From positions 50,281,516-50,345,515 of the forward strand of contig CM051033.1 of assembly GCA_027627225.1 (NCBI GenBank): a DNA stretch of 64,000 bases. The letters are read 5' to 3'. Both the position numbers and the translations under genes were made by a program. This document shows, one piece after another, positions 49,467-58,832 of this stretch (positions are counted from its first letter, which is position 1; every line of letters begins with the position of its first letter). The DNA is from Congeria kusceri. Lineage: Eukaryota; Mollusca; Bivalvia; Myida; Dreissenidae. The notes beneath the pieces were generated by a model. The model was not told the DNA's origin and ran no database searches. It worked only from the letters and a program-made list of their open reading frames with translations.

Positions 49467-49655
49467 GGAACGGTTTGAACAATTTTGACAGAGGGTCACC
49501 TAAGGATCATTCCTGTGAAGTTTGGTGAAAATCTACCTAGCGGTTTAGGAGCTAATGTTGTTTTGAATGAAAATGTTTGACACACGTCGCACGATGGACA
49601 AAAGGCAATCCATAAAGCTCACCATGAGCACATTGTGCTCAGGTGAGCTTAAAAC
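49467..49655. repeat. Repeat end with gctcaccatgagcac inverted pair
   Basis: It contains 'ttgacagagggtcacctaag' and 'agcggtttaggagctaatg'. It ends in 'agctcaccatgagcac' and its inverted partner 'gtgctcaggtgagct' (49618-49650), a near-perfect hairpin. This matches the gctcacctgagc termini of the element at 23150. Confidence 0.6.
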
Positions 49656-49683
49656 TGAATTTATACCCCACCCTCATGGTTAC

Positions 49684-49794
49684 CTTGACAACTTCCCCTC
49701 CCAGGTCCTTGGCCTCTATCTCAGGCAGGTACTTGTCTGGGTTGGCCTCCAGCTGCTCTAGGAATACACCTTCTTTAGTGATCTTGCCATTTAT
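49684..49794 (-). pseudogene. Fumarase exon d ([13 protein letters not shown])
   Basis: Acceptor aaatttctag, donor gtaacc. The 37 phase-0 codons include [20 protein letters not shown] followed by LPE. The conserved continuation (NLNRPM region) would be in the next exon, which was not found downstream. Confidence 0.8.
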
Positions 49795-49799
49795 CTAGA

Positions 49800-50315
49800 A
49801 ATTTCATATAGAAACAGCTTAGTTAATTTGCTTTTCACCAAGAAAGGTCTTCTTTCATTTATTTTATCATAAGAAATGACTTAGTTTATCGCTGAGATAC
49901 AATTCAGTATAATTAGTTTATAACTGAGAACACCTTGGTTTATTTAGTTTATCACTAGGAAAAAGCTTGCATTATTTATTTACTAAGAAAACGTTGGTTT
50001 ATATACCGTCAGTTAATCACTTAAAATCAGCTTTGTTATTACTGAGAAACAGTTTGGTTTATTTATCACTGAGAAATAACTTGAATTAGTTAGTTTTTCA
50101 CTGGGAAAGAGGTTGGTTAATTTAGTTTATCACTGAGAAATGGCTTAGTTTATCAGTGAGGCACTGAGAAACAGATTATTTGTATTTAGGCACTGGCAAA
50201 TTGCTTTGTTTTATTTAGTTTATCACTGATAAGACAGCTTGGTTCATTTATTTTTTCACTGAAAAACAGCTTGGTTTATTTAGTTTAGCACTGAGAAAAA
50301 GCTTGGTTAAACATT
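49800..50315. repeat. Degenerate short tandem in fumarase intron
   Basis: The phrase 'tttagtttatcactgagaaa' followed by cagcttggtttat recurs every 35-50 bp with many changes. Confidence 0.65.
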
Positions 50316-50322
50316 AACAAAC

Positions 50323-50514
50323 CTGTATATCTGCAGAACAAGAAACTCCTAACCCGACAGGACAAGATGCACCGTGTCTCGGCAGTCGAAATAACTCTGA
50401 CATCGTGACAGAAGTACTTGCCCCCAAACGGGGCTCCGATGCCCATCTTCTGGTTAAGTTTAAGAATATCCGCTTCCAGTGCCAGGTCCCTGAACGCTCT
50501 GCCATGCTCGTTAC
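50323..50514 (-). pseudogene. Fumarase exon c, carrying a +1 frameshift
   Basis: Acceptor cttcag, donor gtttgt. It encodes [19 protein letters not shown] and [18 protein letters not shown] in one frame, then [19 protein letters not shown] in another. The exon is 192 nt, and 191 would keep all phases, so one T too many (an A in 50389-50391 on the plus strand) is the break. Confidence 0.85.
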
Positions 50515-50559
50515 CTGAAGAAAAAGAACATCTACATATGTGGTGTGTCATCGGCAAAT

Positions 50560-50795
50560 TGGTCTGAATGCATGTGTTTAAAGTGTTGTCCCGGATTAGC
50601 CTGTCAGTCCGCACAAGCTAGTCCGGGACGACAGGTTCCGCCTACAGTGGATTTATGTTTAGAAGAGACTTCCTTGAAGCGGAAAATACTATAAAAGCGA
50701 TGTCGTCTTGGATTAGCCAGTACGGACTGCACAGGCTGTTTCGGGACGATACTTTACGCAGATGCATAAAGCCCGGTTTTCCCACGATGCCCCTC
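50560..50795. mobile_element. Hairpin element of the cttaatgcatgtgcg family, copy 2
   Basis: It shares 'gttgtcccggattagcctgt', 'cgcctacagtggattta' and 'gcataaagcccggttttccc' with the copies at 33170 and 56501. Its left end is truncated or diverged. Confidence 0.75.
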
Positions 50796-51217
50796 ATATG
50801 TATAGTGAACTGAGTAGAGATGGTTTCCATACTGGTATCTTATATTATATAGTATTTTACATGACCACCTTAACACTAGGTAGAAAAGAAAGGTACTTGT
50901 TGTAGCCGTTAAAAAGTATTATCTAGTTATAGCCATTAAATAACAATTTCGTTGCAAAGCAATGAGATAAATTGTTGGAGATAAAGATTATTAGATATAA
51001 TACAGTTCGTTGTACACAAGCTTTATTACAGAAAACCTGTTTTCTCTACTAACAATGCGCTGTATTATAGCTATATACAATTACATGTTTGTGAGGCACG
51101 GAACTTGCATATATCAAGCATACAAAATTCATAATATACAGATTACAAAATATTTAATACAACACAAACAAAGCAGTTTATGAACAGGGAAACATGAGAA
51201 ATTGTGGTTAACCTAAC

Positions 51218-51248
51218 CAGTTGTAGGCAGAATGTCCAGGTACTTGGT
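51218..51248 (-). pseudogene. Fumarase exon b (TKYLDILPTTG)
   Basis: Acceptor ccctagcgtag, donor gttagg. It is 31 nt, in phase 0 and out phase 1. The split Gly codon is completed by exon c to give TTGNEHG, a diagnostic class I fumarase junction. Confidence 0.75.
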
Positions 51249-51476
51249 CTACGCTAGGGCAATGTTGTTGATTTTCTTAGTTCTGTCATTGAAATGAAAA
51301 TATTACAGTGAGGTGCAAAACATGGTCCTGTTATATACAAAGAATCAAAGACGACTGTGTTCTGTCTTTAGTATTAAAATGATTCATTATGATCAACATA
51401 AGCAGCAGCAATTATAGCATTACATCAACCATATCGACCACCTGACTTCTGTGCTAGTCGCAACAGATTCCCACAC

Positions 51477-51500
51477 CTGCTTGACAACATTCTTCAGCCC
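51477..51500 (-). pseudogene. Fumarase exon a (GLKNVVKQ)
   Basis: Minus-strand acceptor ttttgaattcag, donor gtgtgg. The 24-nt exon in phase 0 corresponds to the segment just before TKYLD in class I fumarases. A longer reading to a gtggtc donor at about 51440 is possible but breaks the phase. Confidence 0.5.
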
Positions 51501-52194
51501 CTGAATTCAAAATAACAAGTTTGATTTTCAGGTATAATCATAAACTCTGGTATTGTATACATTCAGTACAGCACAAGCGAAACAAATACTTTACTCCCAG
51601 AATTAGTCAGAATTATTAATTAAAATCTGCACAGAGTTAAGCAGAATGTAAGCTGATGCCAGCCACAAAATCAAGCAGAGTCACATGGCTGATGCCCGGT
51701 TACGTGTAATAATCTGCAAAGTACACAGGTCCACTGTACATCTATTAGCCTTTGATTTGATTGCCCAAAATTTTTTGCATAGATTATTGAAGATTTAACA
51801 ACTAAAGATTTTGTACTTTTTTCATAGAAAAATCTGAAACATAAGATAAAAGTATGCTACACGTGTTTTATACCATATTGAAAATGTAGGCCCTACATTC
51901 TATAAAATATATTGTATTCAGGAAACACATTTTTCTGTCTTACGACCGATTACAACCAAACCGTCAGCGTCCAATGGACAAATTCCCAGCTACTTCACAT
52001 TATCACGTGTTAACAAACTGCGTATGAATCGTAATGACTTACAAGTATATGGACTAGATATAAAATAAAACACATTGAAATGTGCATAAAAAGCCGAAAA
52101 ACTAAATTTGGTTTGGCATGATATCAGCACTTTATCCGACTGCGTCACGTTACTTGAATGGCGGTGAAAGCAATGACTGTTATGACATACATAT

Positions 52195-54886
52195 TTTTTT
52201 TTTTTTTTTTTTTTTTTTTCCGTTCTATATATTTTATTTTCCTCGTCAATAGGTGTGTGAGAGTCGAGGGCATCCCCCTCCACACCGTACATCATGAGTA
52301 TTGATAATAGTTCAACATGCATGATGTATAATATTACAATGAAGACAAGTGCTCACAATTGCATATTAACAATAATATCATAATTGCTTAAACAGCAATA
52401 TACAAATTGATACACATATTGAAATTTTGAATATACGGATAAAATATGCAAGTCACAATGTTCTTAACGATACAGATTTAACAAAATGTCCCATGTAGTT
52501 ATTAAGTTAGAATCTAAATTGCAGAAGAAGTTCATTTCCTTCAAAATATGATACTGGATAGAAAAGAATGATCTTGCCGCGATAACGGTAGGTAATGTTT
52601 GATTCATTTTACAATTATAAATAAACCTTTTAGTGAGAAGGAATGTTAGATTAAGAGGACTACTTGTGTTTTTATGTCCTAACATGAAAGAGGGTGCATT
52701 TATGAAGTCAGCGAATACCTCAAAACCTTCAAACAAATCAGCAATAAATTTTTTAACGTATTTACATTCCCAAAAAATGTGCTGAATTGTTTCCGACATA
52801 TCATGACAGAAAGAGCATTCAGCTGACGATTTATAATTGATTTTATACAAAAAATAGTTGGTACCAATAATTCGGTGTATAATTCTATACTGGAACCATT
52901 GTAGCGTAGAATCTTTGGTTATACAAAATGGCATACTAAAGATATGGTTCCAGTCTTTTAATTCAATATTTTCAAAAATGCTCGTCCATTTTGACATACA
53001 GACTGGTAAAGTGTCATTTGTTTTAACAATATTATACATGGGTTGGGTACCTTTTTGATATTTTAAAATGGATATCACTTGAAGGGGAACAAAAGGCTTA
53101 ACAAAGTCAAAATCTGCAATCGTATTCAGAGCAGATGTTTTATCGAACAAACCATATTTCTTCAAGTATTTAGTAACTACATTAGTAATACCTATGTAAT
53201 GCAAGTAGTTTGGATAGAAATTATATCTGTTACACAGTTCTTCATAGCTATATAATTCTAACCCATCGTTGTTTTTGATCAAATCGCAGATAAAATGCAC
53301 GCCATTTTCAAACCATGTTTTGAGGAATACAATTTTATTACCGATCGTTATATCAGGATTATAGAATATTGGGGTTTGTAATATGTATTTTATATTTAAT
53401 GATTCTGCTTTGCGGAAATCAACAAACGATTTTAAAGTGTCTTTCCAAAAAGCGTTGCCTGTTTTATTTATAAGGTTTTCTGGATAGTGAACACCACAGT
53501 TGTAAAGTTTTTGGGTGTCTATTATCATTTTTACAATATTAATCCATTTACCATTTCCTGTGATGATCCTTCGTATCCAAGAACATTTCAACGCAATTAT
53601 AAATGAAAAGATGTCGACCATATTAAGACCTCCTTCAGTATATTCTTTAATAAGTACATTTTTGTTAATTTTTGAACTCCCATTCCACACAAAGTTTAAA
53701 AAGAGATCATTAAGTTCAACCAATATTCTATGTGGTGGATTGGGAAGTGAAACAAATAAATGGTTAAGCACTGGCAAAGCAATCGTTTTTATTACTTGTA
53801 TCCTTCCAATGGGAGTTAATATCCTTCTGGACCAGTTTTTAAGCAGCGTTCTAATTCTATACAATTTATCCATATAATTAAGATCTATCATCTTATCAAG
53901 ATCGACATGAAATGTTAAACCAAGCATATCAAAAGTATGCTGGTTCCATTTTAACTTCCATCTAGTTTTTATGCTTTCGGAACTGAATTTATGCTTCCCT
54001 ATCCAAACTACTTTGGTTTTGTCGAAATTTACCTTTAAGCCAGAGCACAATGTGAAATGCGACAAATCATCTAAGGTTTCATTAAGGGATTCTGCAGAGC
54101 CATCCAGGAGTATAGACGTATCATCAGCAAATTGCGATAACTTATATTCAGTATTATCGATTTTGATTCCTTTGATTTTGGGATTTGCCCTGAGTTTAAG
54201 AGACAAAATTTCAGCGCATAAACTAAAAATATAACAACTGAGGGGATCACCTTGACGACAACCACGTTGTATTTGAAAAAACTCAGATAACGACCCACAC
54301 TGCGTTACTGCTGAAATGCCATCCTTATATAAAACGTTAAACCATTTTTTCATGTCAGGACCGAAATTAAACAAGGAGAGTGTTTTGTTTACAAACCTCC
54401 ATGACAAGGAATCAAAAGCCTTTTCAAAATCTATAAGTAGGAGAAGTCCGGGAATATTATTTTCCTCAGTGCATTTCAAAATGTCGTAGATTAGTCGAGT
54501 GTTTTCACCTATGAACCTGCCTTTGATAAAACCAGTTTGATCATTATTTATAAGTTTGTTAATGTATTTTTTTAATCTATTAGCAATACTTCCAGAACCA
54601 ATTTTATATACAGTGTTTAACAATGTTATTGGACGCCAGTTTTTTAAAAATTGTCTGGGTTTATCACCCTTAGGTATGCAAGTAATTATCACCTGTCGTT
54701 GTGTTATAGACAAAATGCCGCTATCGAATGCGTGATTTAACGCTCTACAAACAAACGTACCTAATTTGGGCCGAAAGACTTTGAAGAAATCAATACTAAA
54801 ACCAGACGACCCAGGGCTTTTGTTGTTTGCCATGTTTTTTAAGACAAAAGAGGCCTCACTTAGTGTTATTGGCCCTTTTGTTATTG
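52195..54886 (-). mobile_element. 5'-truncated Tx1/L1-like LINE with poly(A) and TSD
   Basis: On the minus strand the element starts at 54886 inside the pre-RT region and runs to a 25-26 base poly(A), seen as poly-T at 52194-52219. The bases GACATACATAT stand at 52184-52194 and again at 54887-54897, an 11-bp target-site duplication. The endonuclease part is missing through 5' truncation. The element lies upstream of the fumarase exons, in the same orientation. Confidence 0.9.
52464..54833 (-). CDS. LINE reverse transcriptase ORF, 789 codons
   Basis: Intact ORF from ATG; the same frame is open upstream to the element edge (PITLSEASFVLKN), so the ATG is not the native start. RT motifs include QTGFIKGRFIGENTRLIYD (about 99-117), LLIDFEKAFDSLSW (132-145), QRGCRQGDPLS (189-199), FADDTS (235-240) and a KYxxGG-like EYTEGGLNM region. 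A C-terminal zinc-knuckle-like site is CxxC...H...C (673-690), as in zf-RVT of L1/Tx1-type elements. With no endonuclease domain it cannot be self-sufficient. ORFs on the plus strand are shadows. Confidence 0.9.
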   Translation of the reverse strand: MANNKSPGSSGFSIDFFKVFRPKLGTFVCRALNHAFDSGILSITQRQVIITCIPKGDKPRQFLKNWRPITLLNTVYKIGSGSIANRLKKYINKLINNDQTGFIKGRFIGENTRLIYDILKCTEENNIPGLLLLIDFEKAFDSLSWRFVNKTLSLFNFGPDMKKWFNVLYKDGISAVTQCGSLSEFFQIQRGCRQGDPLSCYIFSLCAEILSLKLRANPKIKGIKIDNTEYKLSQFADDTSILLDGSAESLNETLDDLSHFTLCSGLKVNFDKTKVVWIGKHKFSSESIKTRWKLKWNQHTFDMLGLTFHVDLDKMIDLNYMDKLYRIRTLLKNWSRRILTPIGRIQVIKTIALPVLNHLFVSLPNPPHRILVELNDLFLNFVWNGSSKINKNVLIKEYTEGGLNMVDIFSFIIALKCSWIRRIITGNGKWINIVKMIIDTQKLYNCGVHYPENLINKTGNAFWKDTLKSFVDFRKAESLNIKYILQTPIFYNPDITIGNKIVFLKTWFENGVHFICDLIKNNDGLELYSYEELCNRYNFYPNYLHYIGITNVVTKYLKKYGLFDKTSALNTIADFDFVKPFVPLQVISILKYQKGTQPMYNIVKTNDTLPVCMSKWTSIFENIELKDWNHIFSMPFCITKDSTLQWFQYRIIHRIIGTNYFLYKINYKSSAECSFCHDMSETIQHIFWECKYVKKFIADLFEGFEVFADFINAPSFMLGHKNTSSPLNLTFLLTKRFIYNCKMNQTLPTVIAARSFFSIQYHILKEMNFFCNLDSNLITTWDILLNLYR

Positions 54887-54897
54887 GACATACATAT

Positions 54898-55779
54898 ATT
54901 TGAAATGACCAACTGACTTACTGAATTACGAATGCAAATCATCTGCATTTTTGTTATTGTTATGATTATATTTTTTCATAAAAGGCTACACAACAAGCTG
55001 TAACGATTTGCTCAAAAGAATTAGCTTGGCCTTTCATTAACGCATATAGCGAACAAATAATGTTTACAACACGTCTAGGTTAATGCATCATTTATCAAAC
55101 AGACAGACGATTAAACTTCTCTTTGTAAATGATTAACAGCTAAATTTATAGATAGATAATGTCAACTGCGCTTTGCTCAGAGATGTTTAAATACTGAAAT
55201 CGCTTCTGAAATGTTAATGGAACCATTGAAAGTAGAGGCATCGAGACCATACATCGATTAAGGGCCATTATCTGTAATACAATGAGTCTTTTCCTCTTGT
55301 TGATGGGGGTTATTGCCATAAAAAATATAATCTAAGGTCCTTCATTGTTTATGTGACAAAAAATTAGCATTACATTTTCAAGATCATTTAACATCGGTAA
55401 ATTATTTATTTCAATGACTCCACAATGTCGTTTTATGCTATGAACAGTTTATTTGTTCAAGCTTTTTTAATACTTGTACCTGATACCTGATACAGGCAAA
55501 ATATTTCCACAATCAGGACCAAAGTCTTATATTTTCAAGTTAACATTCCATTAATATATTTTATGGCTGTGTGTCTGTAATTCTTTGTTTGTTTGTTGTT
55601 TTTTTGTCAATTTGCTTTTTTTGTCATAATAAACTTTGATTACTCTGAACTTAGTAGATCATTACTGCTTACTACAGTTTTAGCATAGGTTTTCCCGCAA
55701 TCAATTTACTTGTTGCATATCATACTTGTTTCATATCACGTAGACTAAGCTTGACAAAAGAACGATGTTACAACTGTTA
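54898..55779. other. Intergenic, nothing recognised
   Basis: AT-rich sequence with no supported ORF, splice-bounded block or repeat structure. Confidence 0.4.
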
Positions 55780-56037
55780 CCATACCATCACAAAGCTCCT
55801 AAGGGAAATCTTAACTTAATTTGTACTTAAGTGGACATTTCAGACATTTTCTGTGTGAAATCCAATCATATAATTATGTATTTGAAAGGGTAAAATACTA
55901 AACATCCAATCAACATTTACTAGTTTAAAACATTTGAATCAAAAAAGACATAATTATAAAACAGTCAGAGTCTAAAGAAAGTATATGAATTTAAGAAATT
56001 TACTAGTTTTTCCTAAAGAGCGTTATTAATACGGGCC
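55780..56037. mobile_element. MITE related to 18310-18563
   Basis: The left end has 'accatcacaaagctcctaag' and the right end has 'cctaaagagcgttattaata' then cgggcc. These are inverted versions of the gggcccgtattcacaaagc family. Inner acttaagt is also shared. Length about 258 bp. Confidence 0.65.
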
Positions 56038-56500
56038 AAGGCCGGAAAATCCTCCCCCAAGACAGCGATCTTAGCGAGCTGACCAACAAAACTATGTACG
56101 TATAGATTTTCATTCTTCATTCGGCTTGCTAAGGCATGCGTTTTGAAATAAAAGTAACATATTTGTTTGATATAAGAAATATTCCATACAAAACCAAAAT
56201 ATGACACAAATGTGCATTGTTTTATTTTATTATCGAGTATTTTAGGCAGCTGGGTATGTTGTTCTTTGTCATTGATAGAACGATTTGTGTGTGACATTCC
56301 AGTGCAAAATCAGCATTTTGTCAACGGCGTCAGTGTTTTATTCACTGAGAAAGTGCCTTTAATTGAAAAAAACTCATTTGTTTTCGACAACGCACCAATT
56401 ATTTATGATACAGTCATACTTCACTTGGATATTCTACATTAGGACAATATTTCAACCTGATTAGCTTACGGATAATAATTCATCTAACAAATTGTGAGCT

Positions 56501-56738
56501 TGTCGTGGGAAAAGCGGGCTTAATGCATGTGCGTAAAGTGTCGTCCTGGATCAGCCTGTGCGGATCTAGGACGACACTTTCCGCCTACAGTGGATTGATG
56601 TTTAGAACAGACTTCCTTGAAACAGAAAATACCATAAAGGCGGAAAGTGTCGTCCCGGATCAGCCTTTGCGGACTGTACAGGCTGATCCGTGACGACACT
56701 TTACCCACATGCATTAAGCCCCTTTTACCCAAGACACG
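56501..56738. mobile_element. Hairpin element of the cttaatgcatgtgcg family, copy 3
   Basis: It has inverted ends (gtcgtgggaaaagcgggctt against aagccccttttacccaagac) and two inner hairpins of the style 'gtcgtcccggatcagcc' and 'ggctgatccgtgacgac'. It is the best preserved of the three. Overlapping ORFs on both strands are artefacts of the palindromes. Confidence 0.85.
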
Positions 56739-57568
56739 CCTAATGGAATTGAGCTAATTATGTTTATAAAGAGTAAATTTTATTAGCATAATAGTTTATT
56801 TCAGAACGAAAAAATCAAAAGTGATTAGCACAATTTTGGAAACATTGTTCATGCATGATATATTGCTCTTCTGCATGTCGTCTCTTTTTTCAAGTACGTA
56901 TTTTATTCGTGCAACCTAAAAGAAGTTGTTCAAATCTGATTTATAATAAGCTTTTGGACTAGTAATTGGGTGGATAATTTTGTTTGTACAAAGTTCGTTG
57001 GATATAAAGGACCATTTCCGACCGCTTAAATTATGTTTACAGTACAATTTAGAATGTGGATTATGGACATGCAGGCAACATCTGTTTACTGAATAAACAA
57101 GCATTTCATGTCTGTACCAACATTTATTGTTTTCTATCATTTAAAGTATTTGGCTGCGAACTATAAGTACCCGTATATAAGAAAGAAATACATAAATTTA
57201 TGCGTCGAACTACCGGTTATCACATTCCATAAATCAATCACAGATTAAAACTGACTACCCAGCCTCCTGAACGATTGATATGTTGCGGTTTGTTGTGTTT
57301 GGGTTTGAATACCGGATTCAAGAAATAAACCTCAAATTTACCATGTTCGTATTAATCTGCAGGTGCACACTGCACATTCACATAAAAATCAACTAAATAC
57401 TGTTTTAAAACATTAATGTTGTTTGCTGATGTATTTCAGCCACTTTGGCATTAATATTAAAATTTCTAAAGCTGTTATATTGCTACGGACATCTGAGGAT
57501 AATGTATAACGATGCACGCTCTTTAACAGTCGTTTGGTAATACCGTAACTGACGCGTATTCCCATTTT

Positions 57569-57672
57569 TACCTCTTTTTACAACATTGACCGCAAGCCTT
57601 CCTTTGCAGCTTTGCGCATGTCACCCCAGGTACGTTCACTCAGCTCTGCACGTTTTTTTACACGGTCGAGAA
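57569..57672 (-). CDS. Coding-like fragment, unidentified
   Basis: The minus strand reads HAFLDRVKKRAELSERTW, then GDMRKAAKEGLRSML and stop, with coding-like composition. No acceptor is seen upstream, where a TGA interrupts. It may be an exon end, a transposon scrap or chance. Confidence 0.25.
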
Positions 57673-58040
57673 ACGCATGTGATCACCGCAATCGGAGGTG
57701 TTGAAGACGTCTTTATCGAAGGAATTTTAGTAGCGTGGCAATAATTGAACAAATGGTTAACATTGTTTATATTTTACTATTAAGAAACATAAAGGAATGC
57801 CATTAACTGTAGGAACATTTTGGGAATTGATTTATCCCAGTTTCAGGACACTTTATTCAGAAATATCATGCTAAAAATTCGCACCACCAAACTGTTTGGT
57901 TATCCATCAGCCGTAAATTTCATATCTCTATAATAGGTGGTCGCAAAAGTTTCCCTACCGTGTTTTCATTATGTTTATGTCCATTAAGGTGATTGGTTGC
58001 GTCTGCAAATTCGCTTGCAAATGGGTGAGTCTTGGCTACT

Positions 58041-58047
58041 TATAAAG
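58041..58047 (+). promoter_or_regulatory. TATA box (TATAAAG) of the secreted Cys-rich gene
   Basis: TATAAAG lies about 28 bp before a likely start site near 58070. An inverted CCAAT (gattggttg) is at 57991-57999. A leader exon with a good donor follows. Confidence 0.55.
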
Positions 58048-58069
58048 GCCAACAGCAACGAATTTCTTG

Positions 58070-58121
58070 GCATCAAAGGGGATCAGTTGTAAGCTACTGA
58101 AATAAAGAAGGATTAACAAAA
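58070..58121 (+). other. Probable non-coding first exon of the secreted Cys-rich gene
   Basis: Between the TATA box and the donor gtgagc at 58122 lies an ATG-free leader. The next exon has its acceptor (ttataatttcag) directly abutting the ATG, which calls for such a leader. Confidence 0.45.
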
Positions 58122-58762
58122 GTGAGCTTTTACTGTATTTGCCAAATTATATCATACGTCATGTATAGAAATAACTTATTTTATTTCAACATTGAGTAAT
58201 GCAGTAGTGTAATTTATCTTATATTCAACTATATCGTATGAAAATACAAAATACTCACAACTATAACCTTAGTTGCTATAAACATTCATGTCAAATCAGA
58301 TATATATTATAAGCTAACTACCTTATTTTCCTGATAGCTGTGTCTATATTATAAAGTGTCAATGTTATTTAGTTGAACAGATTCGATTGTTAATATTTTT
58401 ATTTCATATATTTGTATTGTCTGTATTTAATATCTTTGCTTCTTTCGTCCTAAAAGATTATTGGTAAGTTTCAAACCGTTTGTGAGATTTAACATCAGAA
58501 ACAAGTCTGAACAATATTTGTCAAAATATTTGTCAAAATTTGCTGAACTGAATTGTGATGTATCTCTTTATATACCATGAATGAAAATACATTTTTCATC
58601 TAGAGTATTATGGATGTTAATATAAAAAATATTTCAATACATTAAATTAGGGCATACGTGTTTTGCACGATTACCGTTATTACATAACCACGCTTGCGTT
58701 CAGATCCGTTGCAAAATTGTGGTTCATTTGTGATTGACTATCAACGTTTCTTATAATTTCAG

Positions 58763-58832
58763 ATGATCGGCCGTGTTATTTTTATGACGTCGGTGGCATT
58801 CTGCTTCATACCGACTTGCCACGCAGATGCAA
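58763..58832 (+). CDS. Secreted Cys-rich gene, coding exon 1 (signal peptide)
   Basis: The ATG abuts the acceptor ttataatttcag, and the donor is gtaggt. The 23 codons plus one base encode a hydrophobic leader ending in CHADA. Confidence 0.8.

Larger units (their letters stand above)
49684..51500 (-). pseudogene. Class I (Fe-S) fumarate hydratase, partial and frameshifted
   Basis: Four exons on the minus strand give one continuous stretch of class I fumarase, the fumarate/malate hydratase that binds a 4Fe-4S cluster. In order they read [29 protein letters not shown] ... [13 protein letters not shown] and [20 protein letters not shown]; then [16 protein letters not shown] ... KYLPE. The GVSCSAD cysteine matches a cluster ligand of E. 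coli FumA. Junction phases agree. One extra base within 50389-50391 breaks the third exon between DVRVI and RLPRHG. No exon for the N-terminal half or the C-terminal domain was found. A LINE lies upstream at 52195-54886. It may be a dead copy, a gene with a sequencing error, or one with distant exons. Animals normally use class II fumarase. Confidence 0.8.

Noticed and set aside
53515..53877. 120-codon plus-strand ORF
   Set aside because: It is the opposite-strand shadow of the LINE reverse-transcriptase ORF.
56013..56297. Minus-strand ORF ending GQLAKIAVLGEDFPALA, which hints at a fumarase C terminus (VEDFPAF)
   Set aside because: The match is only a few residues, the order along the strand is wrong for the C terminus of this gene, and the end lies inside a MITE.
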